From Planctomycetaceae bacterium (lineage in GTDB: Bacteria; Planctomycetota; Planctomycetia; Pirellulales; Pirellulaceae), in assembly GCA_020638995.1 (NCBI GenBank), contig JACKHM010000001.1, positions 3,224,001-3,288,000 on the forward strand: 64,000 nt of DNA, written 5' to 3'. This document shows positions 8,908 through 17,483 of the stretch, one piece after another. Each line of letters opens with the position of its first letter. Within the stretch, counting starts at the first letter, position 1. A program made the position numbers and the translations under genes. The notes under the pieces were generated by a model, which was not told where the DNA came from, ran no database searches, and saw only the letters and a program-made list of their open reading frames with translations.

Positions 8908-8935
8908 CGCTTCGTCTCAAGACAGACAGTAGACA

Positions 8936-8967
8936 GTAGGCCGGAACCAGCAGAGAGCAGTTCCGGC
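8936..8967. repeat. GTAGGCCGGAAC...GTTCCGGC imperfect palindrome
   Basis: The half-element GTAGGCCGGAACC, a short loop and GGTTCCGGC-like return arm (AGTTCCGGC) resembles one side of the larger repeat at 3203-3263. It sits 28 bases after the fmt stop codon and may serve as a transcription terminator or be a mobile remnant. Confidence 0.6.
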
Positions 8968-9011
8968 AACGTCGAAATCGTTACGTCCAACAAACCTACA
9001 GTGAGATTCTC

Positions 9012-10277
9012 ATGGCCGTTTCCTTCAGTCATTTCGCGTCGTCGGTCAAAGCGGAAACTGCCTTTACGGTGTTGGCAGCTGCCAAACGCTTGATTGCCGC
9101 GGGTAAAGATGTCATCGAGTTGGAGATCGGCGACAGCCCGTTTCCGACTCCCGAACCGGTTGTTGAAGCAGGGATTCAAGCCATTCGCGGCGGACGTACA
9201 CACTATGGGCCTTCGCTCGGTATACCCGAGTTTCGCGAAGCGGCTGCCGAGTATGTGAATCGCGAATATGGGTTGACGGTCGCAGAGGACAACATCATCG
9301 CCGGGCCCGGCGCCAAGAATTTCGAGCAACTGTTCTGCGAAGCATTTCTCAATCCCGGCGACGGCGTGCTCGTATTCAGTCCGCACTTTCCGACCTACCC
9401 GCCGAATATCGCCCGCCGTGGCGGACGAGTAGTTCTGTCGGCCCTGCAACACGCTCACGACTTTCGACCAAATCTCGATGACGTTCAAAAGTTTCTCGCG
9501 GACGATCCGAACCCAAAGGCCATCTTCTTGAACTCGCCCCATAATCCCACCGGCGGAATCACGCTGCTGGAAGATCTCGAAGCGCTGGCCGAGATCGTTC
9601 GTGGTCGAGACGTCGCCGTGTTCAGCGATGAACCATACGACCGAATGGTTTGGAATGGGAAGCACCACTCGTTGCTGGCTCAGCCGGAAATGATCGAACA
9701 GACCGTAGCCGCTTATACCTTTAGCAAGTCGTTCAGCATGAGCGGTTGGCGGCTAGGCTTCGCCGTGAGCAGTACGAAGACCATCGAAATGCTTGGTAAG
9801 CTGACTAACACGGCACTATCTTGCGTTCCTCCGTTTACGCAACTCGCCGGCGCGGCTGCGATGCGCGAAGCCTGCGACGAACGAGATCGACAAATGAACG
9901 AGTTCGGTCGCAAGGTGAAACTGCTGGTCGACCGGCTCAACGACGTAGAAGGCATTTCCTGTCTGATGCCGGGTGGGAGTTTTTATGCGTTCCCATCGGT
10001 CGCAAGTCTTTGCAATCAGCTGGGCATCACTTCGCATGGGTTGGCGATGTACTTGCTCGAAGGCGCGGACGACATGCAGGGCGTCGCCTGTCTGGGTGGC
10101 GAGTGCTTCGGAGAGGCCGGCGCAGGATTCCTCCGACTGAGTTGTGCTGAGCCCGATCATCGTTTGATCGAAGCCGTTTCATTTATCGCGAATGCCATCG
10201 AACGAACCTCGCGCGTCGAGGCATACGTCGCGGCTCATGCGCTGTATCGACTGGAGGCTCCCTATACGAGCGAGTAA
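9012..10277 (+). CDS. PLP-dependent class I/II aminotransferase
   Basis: A 421-residue fold-type I aminotransferase. It shows the substrate-binding ELEIGDSPFPTPEP, the ligand segment SPHNPTGGI, the DEPYDRMVW segment, and the Schiff-base lysine in TFSKSFSMSGWRLGFA. It is unlike the enzyme at 4806 and closer to the aspartate/alanine/LL-DAP aminotransferase-like group. A typical start, MAVSFSHFASSVKAE, follows a GTGAGATTCTC leader with only a weak Shine-Dalgarno sequence. Substrate unknown. Confidence 0.87.
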   Translation: MAVSFSHFASSVKAETAFTVLAAAKRLIAAGKDVIELEIGDSPFPTPEPVVEAGIQAIRGGRTHYGPSLGIPEFREAAAEYVNREYGLTVAEDNIIAGPGAKNFEQLFCEAFLNPGDGVLVFSPHFPTYPPNIARRGGRVVLSALQHAHDFRPNLDDVQKFLADDPNPKAIFLNSPHNPTGGITLLEDLEALAEIVRGRDVAVFSDEPYDRMVWNGKHHSLLAQPEMIEQTVAAYTFSKSFSMSGWRLGFAVSSTKTIEMLGKLTNTALSCVPPFTQLAGAAAMREACDERDRQMNEFGRKVKLLVDRLNDVEGISCLMPGGSFYAFPSVASLCNQLGITSHGLAMYLLEGADDMQGVACLGGECFGEAGAGFLRLSCAEPDHRLIEAVSFIANAIERTSRVEAYVAAHALYRLEAPYTSE

Positions 10278-10579
10278 GTCATCTCCAAGGTGTGTCTCGG
10301 ATATCGCGCGCCGTTCGCGCGGACTCGCACAGAATCGGCAAGCGGCCCTTTCGAGACGAGTTGTCATTGGTCTAAAATACTGGGGCATAGACCGTCATCA
10401 GCGTACACCCCGGCGCAGGAAAGTTCGCCTGCTCTGTTTTAGCGCGGTTGGTCTTGCATTTGCGACGCTCGCGTACGTCAGGCGCTTTTGCAAGTATGAG
10501 CGTCAGTATGATGGGTGCTAGTCACTTGGTATGTGCTGGCCGCCGCGACGACAATTCAACATCAACAGGAGATACTTTC
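10278..10579. other. Intergenic region with one degenerate palindrome
   Basis: Just over 300 bases separate the aminotransferase from the cytochrome gene. A degenerate member of the GTCAC repeat family (GTCACTTGGTATGTGCTGGC) lies at 10521-10540. AGGAGA (10567-10572) is the ribosome-binding site of the cytochrome gene. Open frames here lack support. Confidence 0.5.
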
Positions 10580-12004
10580 ATGCGATTTCGAATCACATGC
10601 ATGGCCCTAGCGGTGCTGGTTGGCATGGCTTCGGTTGGATGCACGCCAAAGAAACCGGTCGACAATACGACAGATCCCGCAGCTCCAGCAAGCAATACAA
10701 CGGCGGCCACTGATGCCGCCGAGCCTGTGGCAGATAGTCAGCCGAGCGAACCGGAGGCAACTCCGGCCGAAAGCAAGATGCCGACTGAAGAGCCGGCACC
10801 GGTTGAAGCAGCCCCAGCACCTGCCCCTGCTGCGGCGGTCGAGAAAGTCATGCTCGGCTCGCCCGAATTGACTGCGGGCATCCCCGGCGACGGCGCGTTA
10901 ACGACCGAGCAAATTGAGACTTGGCTGGCCGATCCAAAGAATCACGCCACACTTGAGGTCGAGCTACCGCTCGGCCTGTCGGCAGGTGCTGGACAGATTG
11001 TGATCCCCGCTGACAATCCGATGACGCGCGCCAAAATCGAGTTGGGTCGACAATTGTACTTTGACAAGCGGTTGTCTGCTGACAGTACAGTTAGCTGCGC
11101 GGATTGCCACCACCCCGATGAAGGCTACGCGCGACACACTCAATTCGGAGTCGGCATCGGCGGACAGGAGGGCGGAAGGAACTCGCCCGTCAGCTTTAAT
11201 CGAATTCTGAGCGGCGCCCAATTCTGGGACGGACGCGCCGCTTCGTTGGAAGAGCAAGCCGTGGGCCCGATCGCGAATCCCATCGAGATGGGCAACACGC
11301 ATGAAGCGGCAGTGGATACCGTCAAAAAGATCGAAGGATATCGGCTTCAATTCGCCAAGGTATTTGAAGATGGCGTCACGATTGACAACATTGGGAAGGC
11401 GATCGCGACCTTCGAGCGAGCAATCGTGACGGGACCATCGCCCTTCGACTACTACGAGCCGGTTCACGCCATGCAAGTCGCCTTTAAAGATGATCTTGAG
11501 GATCTGGAGGCTCTGAAGGATGACGATCCGGATCTGTACGAAGACTACATGGCAAAGCTGAAGACTAGCGAAGAACATCCTATGTCCGAAAGTGCAAAAC
11601 GCGGTCGCGAGGTATTCTTCACTGCCAAGGGAAGTTGTACTGCGTGTCACGTGGGAGCTAACCTTGCCGACGAGAAATATCACAATCTTGGGATTGGCAT
11701 GGACCAGGAAGAACCCGATCTGGGACGTTTTGCGGTCACCAAGGACGACAAAGATCGAGGTGCCTTCAAGACACCAACCGTACGCAATATCGGTTTGACT
11801 GCGCCCTACATGCACGACGGATCCCTGAAAACACTTGAGGAAATCGTCGAGTGGTACGCAAAGGGCGGTCACCCGAATCCGCACCTGAGCAAAGATATCA
11901 AGAAGCTGGAATTGTCCGATCAAGACAAGAAGGATTTGGTCGAGTTCATGAAGGCCTGCACCGGCGATTTCCCGAAGGTCGAACAAGGACGTCTGCCCGC
12001 ATAG
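10580..12004 (+). CDS. Di-heme cytochrome c peroxidase/MauG-family lipoprotein
   Basis: A 474-residue exported protein. The start at 10580 is set by the AGGAGA eight bases upstream and by the lipoprotein signal MRFRITCMALAVLVGMASVGC, with Cys21 the predicted lipidation site. A Pro/Ala/Glu-rich linker of about 70 residues follows, then two c-type heme sites: VSCADCHHPDEGYAR and GSCTACHVGANLADEKYHNLG. Between them are the conserved RNSPVSFNRILSGAQFWDGRA and FKTPTVRNIGLTAPYMHDGSL that mark bacterial cytochrome c peroxidases and MauG-like enzymes. It probably reduces peroxide or oxidises a partner in the periplasm. A perfect hairpin follows the stop codon. Confidence 0.93.
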   Translation: MRFRITCMALAVLVGMASVGCTPKKPVDNTTDPAAPASNTTAATDAAEPVADSQPSEPEATPAESKMPTEEPAPVEAAPAPAPAAAVEKVMLGSPELTAGIPGDGALTTEQIETWLADPKNHATLEVELPLGLSAGAGQIVIPADNPMTRAKIELGRQLYFDKRLSADSTVSCADCHHPDEGYARHTQFGVGIGGQEGGRNSPVSFNRILSGAQFWDGRAASLEEQAVGPIANPIEMGNTHEAAVDTVKKIEGYRLQFAKVFEDGVTIDNIGKAIATFERAIVTGPSPFDYYEPVHAMQVAFKDDLEDLEALKDDDPDLYEDYMAKLKTSEEHPMSESAKRGREVFFTAKGSCTACHVGANLADEKYHNLGIGMDQEEPDLGRFAVTKDDKDRGAFKTPTVRNIGLTAPYMHDGSLKTLEEIVEWYAKGGHPNPHLSKDIKKLELSDQDKKDLVEFMKACTGDFPKVEQGRLPA

Positions 12005-12035
12005 CCGGTGTGTAAACTGCGGATAGCCAACTTAG

Positions 12036-12075
12036 AACTCCGCAAGTATGCTGGAAAGACAATACTTGCGGAGTT
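12036..12075. terminator. Perfect 14-bp hairpin between the cytochrome and ferredoxin genes
   Basis: AACTCCGCAAGTAT and its exact inverse ATACTTGCGGAGTT are separated by a 12-base loop. There is no long T tract, so it may be a terminator for the upstream cytochrome gene. Equally, because the stem ends four bases before the ATG at 12080, it may be a translational control hairpin for the ferredoxin. Confidence 0.6.
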
Positions 12076-12079
12076 CTTC

Positions 12080-12478
12080 ATGAGCGGGAAGCGACACGAT
12101 CACGAGACCAAAGATCTGGCTGCCGCGCGGCGGAAGGTCCGCAAAGAAGGCCTTGGTACGGCGACCCGGCATATCCTGCTTTGCTATGATCGCGGAACCG
12201 CCAAGTGCGCCAGCCGCAATCAGATGCGAGACTCGTGGCACTACTTGAAGAAGCGGCTCAAGGAGTTGAAGCTGGACAAACGCGGAGGCGTCTTCCGGTC
12301 CAAGTCGTACTGTCTGGATATCTGTGTCGGTGGTCCCATCGCCGTCGTCATGCCCGATAACTGCTGGTATGGACACTGCACGCCCGAGGTATTGGAAAAC
12401 ATCATCCAGGACCACTTGATCGGGGGCGAACCGGTTGAGAAATATCTCCTTTCTCGTAAACCGTCATGCGAGGCGTGA
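12080..12478 (+). CDS. (2Fe-2S) thioredoxin-like ferredoxin domain protein
   Basis: A 132-residue protein from MSGKRHDHETKD. The frame is open 24 codons further upstream but crosses the hairpin, so the later ATG is chosen. Cysteines occur in ILLCYDRGTAKCASRN, SKSYCLDICVGGP and DNCWYGHCTPEVLENIIQDHL, the last being the C-terminal helix typical of thioredoxin-like [2Fe-2S] ferredoxins. It is probably a small electron carrier in the cytoplasm. The redox partner is unknown; carB downstream does not need it. Confidence 0.82.
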   Translation: MSGKRHDHETKDLAAARRKVRKEGLGTATRHILLCYDRGTAKCASRNQMRDSWHYLKKRLKELKLDKRGGVFRSKSYCLDICVGGPIAVVMPDNCWYGHCTPEVLENIIQDHLIGGEPVEKYLLSRKPSCEA

Positions 12479-12679
12479 CTTATCTGCGGTGCTCGCGACC
12501 GCACTCTTCTCAGCCGTGGAGAGGAAATCTCGCCGCGAGTCTCGAACGCTTTGTGAAACGTCTCTTGGGTCTTGATGCTCGCTTCATGCAGTGTTAACTT
12601 CGAGGGATTTTACACACAGCATCTAGGCTGGTAGGGAAACCACCGGCCCACTCCAAGAACTTGAAGGGAATCGTATCTA

Positions 12680-15600
12680 GTGCCACGCCGAACCGACATC
12701 AACAAGATCATGCTCATTGGCTCCGGCCCGATCGTCATCGGTCAGGCCTGTGAATTCGATTATTCAGGGACACAAGCCTGCAAATCGTTGCGTGAAGAAG
12801 GTTACGAAGTCGTTCTGGTCAATTCGAATCCTGCCACGATTATGACGGACCCCGGCACGGCACATCATACTTACATAGAGCCGCTCGATTGGAGAATCCT
12901 CGCCAAGATCATCGAGAAGGAACGTCCCGATGCGTTGTTGCCAACGCTCGGTGGCCAAACTGCTTTGAATCTTGCGATGCAGTTGGAGGAGAAGGGTGTC
13001 TTAGAAAAGTACAACTGCGAGATGATTGGTGCAAACGCGTCCGTCATCGCCAAGGCCGAAGAACGCGAACTGTTTAAACGCGCGATGGAAAAGATCGGCT
13101 TGTCCGTTTGCCGCGGCGAGACAGTCCGTACTATTGAACACGCGAGACGCGTGCTCGACGAGATCGGGTGCCCCTGTGTTGTGCGACCGAGCTTCACCAT
13201 GGGAGGCAGTGGCTCGGCGATCGCTTACAACCGTGACGAGTTCGATGCTTTGGTGCGCCGTGGGCTCGATCAGTCACCGGTTACCGAGGTGCTCATCGAA
13301 GAATCCATCATCGGTTGGAAAGAGTACGAGATGGAAGTGATGCGCGACATGGATGATAATGTTGTGATCATCTGTTCCATCGAAAACTTTGATCCGATGG
13401 GCGTGCATACCGGCGACTCGATCACGGTGGCACCGGCGCAAACGCTGTCCGACAAAGAGTACCAGCGAATGCGTGACGCTAGTCTCGCCGTTATTCGCGA
13501 GATCGGTGTTGAGACTGGTGGTTCAAATATTCAGTTCGCCATCGAGCCGAATGACGGCCGGATGATCGTGATCGAGATGAACCCCCGGGTCAGTCGTTCG
13601 AGCGCGCTCGCATCAAAGGCCACGGGGTTCCCGATCGCCAAGATCGCGGCAAAGCTCGCCGTGGGGTATCGCTTACACGAGTTGGCGAATGATATCACTC
13701 GCAAGACGCTGGCTTGCTTCGAGCCGACCATTGACTATGTCGTGACGAAGATCCCTCGATTTGCTTTCGAGAAGTTTCCGGAAGCCGACGCCACGTTGAT
13801 GACTCAAATGAAAAGTGTCGGCGAGACCATGGCAATTGGCCGAACATTCAAGGAGTCTTTTCAAAAGGCGCTACGCGGACTCGAGGTCGGCAGTTTCGGA
13901 TTTGGCTCGGATGCCAAGGACCTTTGGGGCACGAGCGAGCAGCCCACTCGCGACGAGATTCGTGCCAAGCTCGCGACACCGAACGCGGATCGTGTTTGGT
14001 ATCTGCGTTATGCCCTGAAGAGCGGCATGACGGCTGCCGAGATTTTCGACCTGACTGCGATCGATCCCTGGTTCTTGGATCAACTTGCCGAAATCGTCGA
14101 GATGGAAGGACAACTACGGCAGTACAGCGACATCACACAAGTGGATGAAGCTACGCTTCGCAAAGCCAAACGATTTGGCTTCTCAGATCGTCAATTGGCA
14201 ACGATGTGGCATGGCAACGAGATGGAGATCCGAGAGCATCGCAAATCGCGAGGCATTATTCCTACGTTCAAGTCGGTTGACACGTGTGCCGCAGAATTTG
14301 AAGCCTATACACCTTACTACTACTCGACTTATGAAGACGAAAATGAGGCGCCGGAGAAGAGCGAGAAGCGGCGGATCATGATCCTTGGCGGTGGTCCGAA
14401 TCGCATCGGGCAGGGGATCGAATTCGATTACTGTTGCTGTCACGCCAGCTTCGCGCTGCGTGAAATGGGCATCGAGTCGGTGATGGTGAACTCGAATCCA
14501 GAGACCGTCAGTACCGACTATGACACCAGCGACTTGCTGTTCTTTGAGCCGCTGACAAGTGAAGACGTGTTGAATATCTATGACCGCCTACAGCCCGACG
14601 GCGTGATTGTGCAGTTTGGTGGCCAGACGCCGCTGAATCTTGCTCGCGCGCTGGAGACTGCCGGTGTCCCGATCATCGGAACCAGTGTGGACACCATCGA
14701 AGACGCCGAGGATCGCGAGAAGTTTCAACGCCTGCTGGGACAGTTGGGACTCAAGCAACCCGCCAATGGGATCGCTCGTAACATGAATCAAGCGCGCGTG
14801 GAAGCCGAAAAGGTTGGCTTCCCAGCCCTCGTTCGCCCGAGTTTCGTGCTGGGCGGTCGCGCGATGGAGATTTGCTACGACGAGCAGCAGTTCGAGCGGT
14901 ACGTCGCCGAGGCTTTCGTCGCAGCCCAGGGGCAACCTGTCCTCATCGATCGCTTTTTGGAAGACGCGACCGAAGTCGATGTCGATGCCATCAGCGATGG
15001 TCACGATGTCGTGGTGATGGGTATCATGGAGCATATCGAAGAGGCCGGTGTTCATTCCGGCGATTCGGCCTGTGCGATCCCGCCGTATAGTTTGCCCGGC
15101 CCTGTGGTTCAAGAAATCCGTGAAGCGACGCACGCGTTGGCGCGGAGATTGAAGGTCGTGGGCTTGATGAACATTCAATTCGCCGTGAAGAACGAAGATG
15201 GTCGTCCGAATATCTACGTCTTGGAGGTGAACCCGCGAGCCAGCCGAACGGTTCCGTTTGTCGCGAAGGCAACGGGCGTACCGGTCGCCAAACTCGCCGC
15301 CAAAATCATGGCTGGCATGACGTTAGCGGAGTTGGAAATCACGAGTGAACCCATCCCGGCTCATGTGTCTGTCAAGGAAAGTGTGTTTCCCTTCCGGAAG
15401 TTTGTTGGTGTCGACATCGTACTCGGCCCCGAGATGCGGAGCACAGGCGAAGTAATGGGCGTCAGCGAGCGATTTTCGATCGCGTTTGCGAAGGCACAGC
15501 TTGCCAGCGGTGTCGTGCTTCCGGAATCGGGAAATATCTTCATCAGTGTTACATCCCGCCACAAAGATCAAATCGGCGAGCTAGCCCGACAACTTCAAGC

Positions 15601-15937
15601 GATGGGATTCAATCTCTTGGCAACCGAAGGAACTGCGAAACGGTTGGATCAGGAAGGCATTCCTGTTCAGAGAGTGAAGAAGATCGCAGAGGGACATCCC
15701 AACTTGATCGATCATCTCAAGAATGAGGAAGTCGCTCTGATCATCAACACGCCCAACGGAAAAGGGGCGAGAACCGACGAAGGCCGGATTCGTGCTGCAG
15801 CCGTCCAACATGGCGTACCTTGCATTACAACGATTCAAGCGGCCGTCGCAGCCATCAAGGCGATGGAAGCTCTTCGCGAAGAAGAAATGAACGTCGAGTC
15901 ACTGCAAGAGCGATTTTCGTTGCAGACGACGTCTTAG
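12680..15937 (+). CDS. carB: Carbamoyl-phosphate synthase large subunit
   Basis: A 1085-residue enzyme that makes carbamoyl phosphate from bicarbonate, ammonia (from the CarA glutaminase) and two ATP, for arginine and pyrimidine synthesis. It starts at a GTG preceded by GAAGGGAA. The two homologous ATP-grasp halves are clear: KIMLIGSGPIVIGQACEFDYSG near the N-terminus and RRIMILGGGPNRIGQGIEFDY around residue 565. Each half contains the VRPSF(T/V)(M/L)GG and NPR(V/A)SR segments. The C-terminal allosteric (MGS-like) domain starts near residue 940. carA is not adjacent. The TAG stop belongs to the inverted-repeat element that begins here. Confidence 0.97.
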   Translation: MPRRTDINKIMLIGSGPIVIGQACEFDYSGTQACKSLREEGYEVVLVNSNPATIMTDPGTAHHTYIEPLDWRILAKIIEKERPDALLPTLGGQTALNLAMQLEEKGVLEKYNCEMIGANASVIAKAEERELFKRAMEKIGLSVCRGETVRTIEHARRVLDEIGCPCVVRPSFTMGGSGSAIAYNRDEFDALVRRGLDQSPVTEVLIEESIIGWKEYEMEVMRDMDDNVVIICSIENFDPMGVHTGDSITVAPAQTLSDKEYQRMRDASLAVIREIGVETGGSNIQFAIEPNDGRMIVIEMNPRVSRSSALASKATGFPIAKIAAKLAVGYRLHELANDITRKTLACFEPTIDYVVTKIPRFAFEKFPEADATLMTQMKSVGETMAIGRTFKESFQKALRGLEVGSFGFGSDAKDLWGTSEQPTRDEIRAKLATPNADRVWYLRYALKSGMTAAEIFDLTAIDPWFLDQLAEIVEMEGQLRQYSDITQVDEATLRKAKRFGFSDRQLATMWHGNEMEIREHRKSRGIIPTFKSVDTCAAEFEAYTPYYYSTYEDENEAPEKSEKRRIMILGGGPNRIGQGIEFDYCCCHASFALREMGIESVMVNSNPETVSTDYDTSDLLFFEPLTSEDVLNIYDRLQPDGVIVQFGGQTPLNLARALETAGVPIIGTSVDTIEDAEDREKFQRLLGQLGLKQPANGIARNMNQARVEAEKVGFPALVRPSFVLGGRAMEICYDEQQFERYVAEAFVAAQGQPVLIDRFLEDATEVDVDAISDGHDVVVMGIMEHIEEAGVHSGDSACAIPPYSLPGPVVQEIREATHALARRLKVVGLMNIQFAVKNEDGRPNIYVLEVNPRASRTVPFVAKATGVPVAKLAAKIMAGMTLAELEITSEPIPAHVSVKESVFPFRKFVGVDIVLGPEMRSTGEVMGVSERFSIAFAKAQLASGVVLPESGNIFISVTSRHKDQIGELARQLQAMGFNLLATEGTAKRLDQEGIPVQRVKKIAEGHPNLIDHLKNEEVALIINTPNGKGARTDEGRIRAAAVQHGVPCITTIQAAVAAIKAMEALREEEMNVESLQERFSLQTTS

Positions 15938-16038
15938 GAACACGGGAAAGACAACTTCGCTATATCTTCTGCTAATCATCCCACGGAGTGTGATGGCTAC
16001 TTTGGTTTCGCCGAAGTTATTTTTCCCGTGTTCCTTAG
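15933..16038. mobile_element. Small inverted-repeat element (MITE-like), copy 1
   Basis: About 106 bp with ends CTTAGGAACACGGGAAAGAC and, read inward from the other side, CTAAGGAACACGGGAAAAAT, i.e. ~25-bp imperfect terminal inverted repeats. The middle carries a copy of the ATCA...AGTGTGATGGCTAC palindrome. An almost identical copy lies at 27993-28098. It sits between the convergent carB and ribBA genes, where the hairpin could act as a bidirectional terminator. Its first bases provide the carB stop codon. It is too short to encode anything. Confidence 0.85.
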
Positions 16039-16058
16039 CGGCCATAGCCGTCGCTTGA

Positions 16059-17270
16059 TCAAGATTCGGGAGGAATTCGGTGCCCCATTTTGTCGCGCTT
16101 CGTCGCGATGTATCTGGCGTTGTGTTCGTTCACCGGCGGAAGGATCGGAACTTGGTCAACAACTTCCAAGCTGAAACCGCCATAGATAAACGCATCTGTT
16201 TTCTTCGGATTGTTCGTGAGCAGTCGTACCTTGCTTAAGCCAAGGTCTTTCAGAATCTGGATGCCGATTCCATAGTCGCGAATATCCGCCTTATGGCCGA
16301 GCGCGAGATTCGCCTCCACAGTATCCAGCCCTTCATCTTGCAAAGCGTATGCTTTCAGCTTCTCGGCAAGCCCAATCCCGCGACCTTCTTGGGGCAGATA
16401 AATCAGGGCTCCGGCACCATCGTTTTGGATCATCTCAAGAGCCATGTGCAGCTGGTCGCCGCAGTCACAACGCAATGAATCGATCAAGTCGCCCGTGAAA
16501 CAACTCGAATGCAATCGAACCAGCGGTGCATCTGCCTTGGACAGGTCTCCACAAATAATCGCCAAGGGCGTTTGGGCTTCGTACTTCACCTCGTAGGCAA
16601 TAACTCGGAAAGCTCCATGTTTCGTCGGCAAGTTCGCTTCGGCGACGCGTGATACGAGCTTCTCGCTCACGCGGCGATGTGAGATTAGCTGCTCGATGGT
16701 GATGATTTCGAGGTCGTGCTTCTCCGCCAGATCAAGCAACTGTTGACGCGTTGCCCGTTCGCCCTGCTCATCCAGAATCTCGCTCAACACGCCCGCAGGG
16801 GCAAGTCCTGCCATGCGGCATAAATCGACTGTCGCTTCGGTGTGTCCGGCACGCCGCAGAACTCCACCTTCCTTCGCCAACAACGGATAGAGATGGCCCG
16901 GTCGAACGAAGTCGTCTTTCTTTGCGTTCGGATCAGCAAGCGTCCTCACGGCAAGAGCTCGCTCGTCTGCCGTGATTCCGGTCTTTGCCGAAACATGATC
17001 GATCGGTGTCATGAACGCCGTTCGCAATGGCGCGTTATTCGACTCTACAATCGGCGTTAACTCCAGACGTCGGCACACTTCGGGCAAAATCGGAGCACAC
17101 AACTGTCCGCGACCATCCAAAATGAAATTGATGTTTTGGGCCGTGGCTTTCTCTGCGGCGCAGATGAAATCACCTTCGTTCTCGCGATCCTCGTCGTCAA
17201 CAACGATCACAACTTCGCCGCGCGCAATTGCGTCAACGGCGGCTTGAACAGTCGAGAAAGGACGTGACAT
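16059..17270 (-). CDS. ribBA: Bifunctional DHBP synthase/GTP cyclohydrolase II
   Basis: A 403-residue fusion of the two enzymes that open riboflavin synthesis. The N-terminal half (about 1-200) makes 3,4-dihydroxy-2-butanone 4-phosphate from ribulose 5-phosphate and shows the acidic DDEDRENEGD loop (25-34) and RAGHTEATVDL. The C-terminal half opens GTP and shows the zinc cysteines 257, 268 and 270 in SSCFTGDLIDSLRCDCGDQL plus LPQEGRGIGL and YGIGIQIL. The start MSRPFSTVQAAVDAIARGEV is typical. No FMN riboswitch was recognised upstream. Confidence 0.96.
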   Translation of the reverse strand: MSRPFSTVQAAVDAIARGEVVIVVDDEDRENEGDFICAAEKATAQNINFILDGRGQLCAPILPEVCRRLELTPIVESNNAPLRTAFMTPIDHVSAKTGITADERALAVRTLADPNAKKDDFVRPGHLYPLLAKEGGVLRRAGHTEATVDLCRMAGLAPAGVLSEILDEQGERATRQQLLDLAEKHDLEIITIEQLISHRRVSEKLVSRVAEANLPTKHGAFRVIAYEVKYEAQTPLAIICGDLSKADAPLVRLHSSCFTGDLIDSLRCDCGDQLHMALEMIQNDGAGALIYLPQEGRGIGLAEKLKAYALQDEGLDTVEANLALGHKADIRDYGIGIQILKDLGLSKVRLLTNNPKKTDAFIYGGFSLEVVDQVPILPPVNEHNARYIATKRDKMGHRIPPES

Positions 17271-17483
17271 AGATTCGTGGGGTGCTTTAGTTGGGAAGGG
17301 ATGACCAAAGGAGCGTCACATTATTATAGGGACCGGCTGCTCGACGAGAATGCCCGGGGGCTCGTGCGCGCTCGATGGGCTGTTCGATCAGGACGTCGAA
17401 TCGCGAGAATTGCTTGCGAAACGCCTCCACAACACTATGATGCGGGCTCACGCTCCCGATGCCCGAACCAGGAACCTGTTCCC

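Noticed and set aside
10964..11986. A 340-codon open frame antisense to the cytochrome c peroxidase gene
   Set aside because: The plus-strand frame has two heme motifs, a lipoprotein signal and a ribosome-binding site; the antisense product matches nothing and is a shadow of codon bias.
17271..17483. FMN riboswitch upstream of ribBA
   Set aside because: The expected conserved RFN-element stretches were not recognised in the 213 bases between ribBA and the divergent esterase gene.
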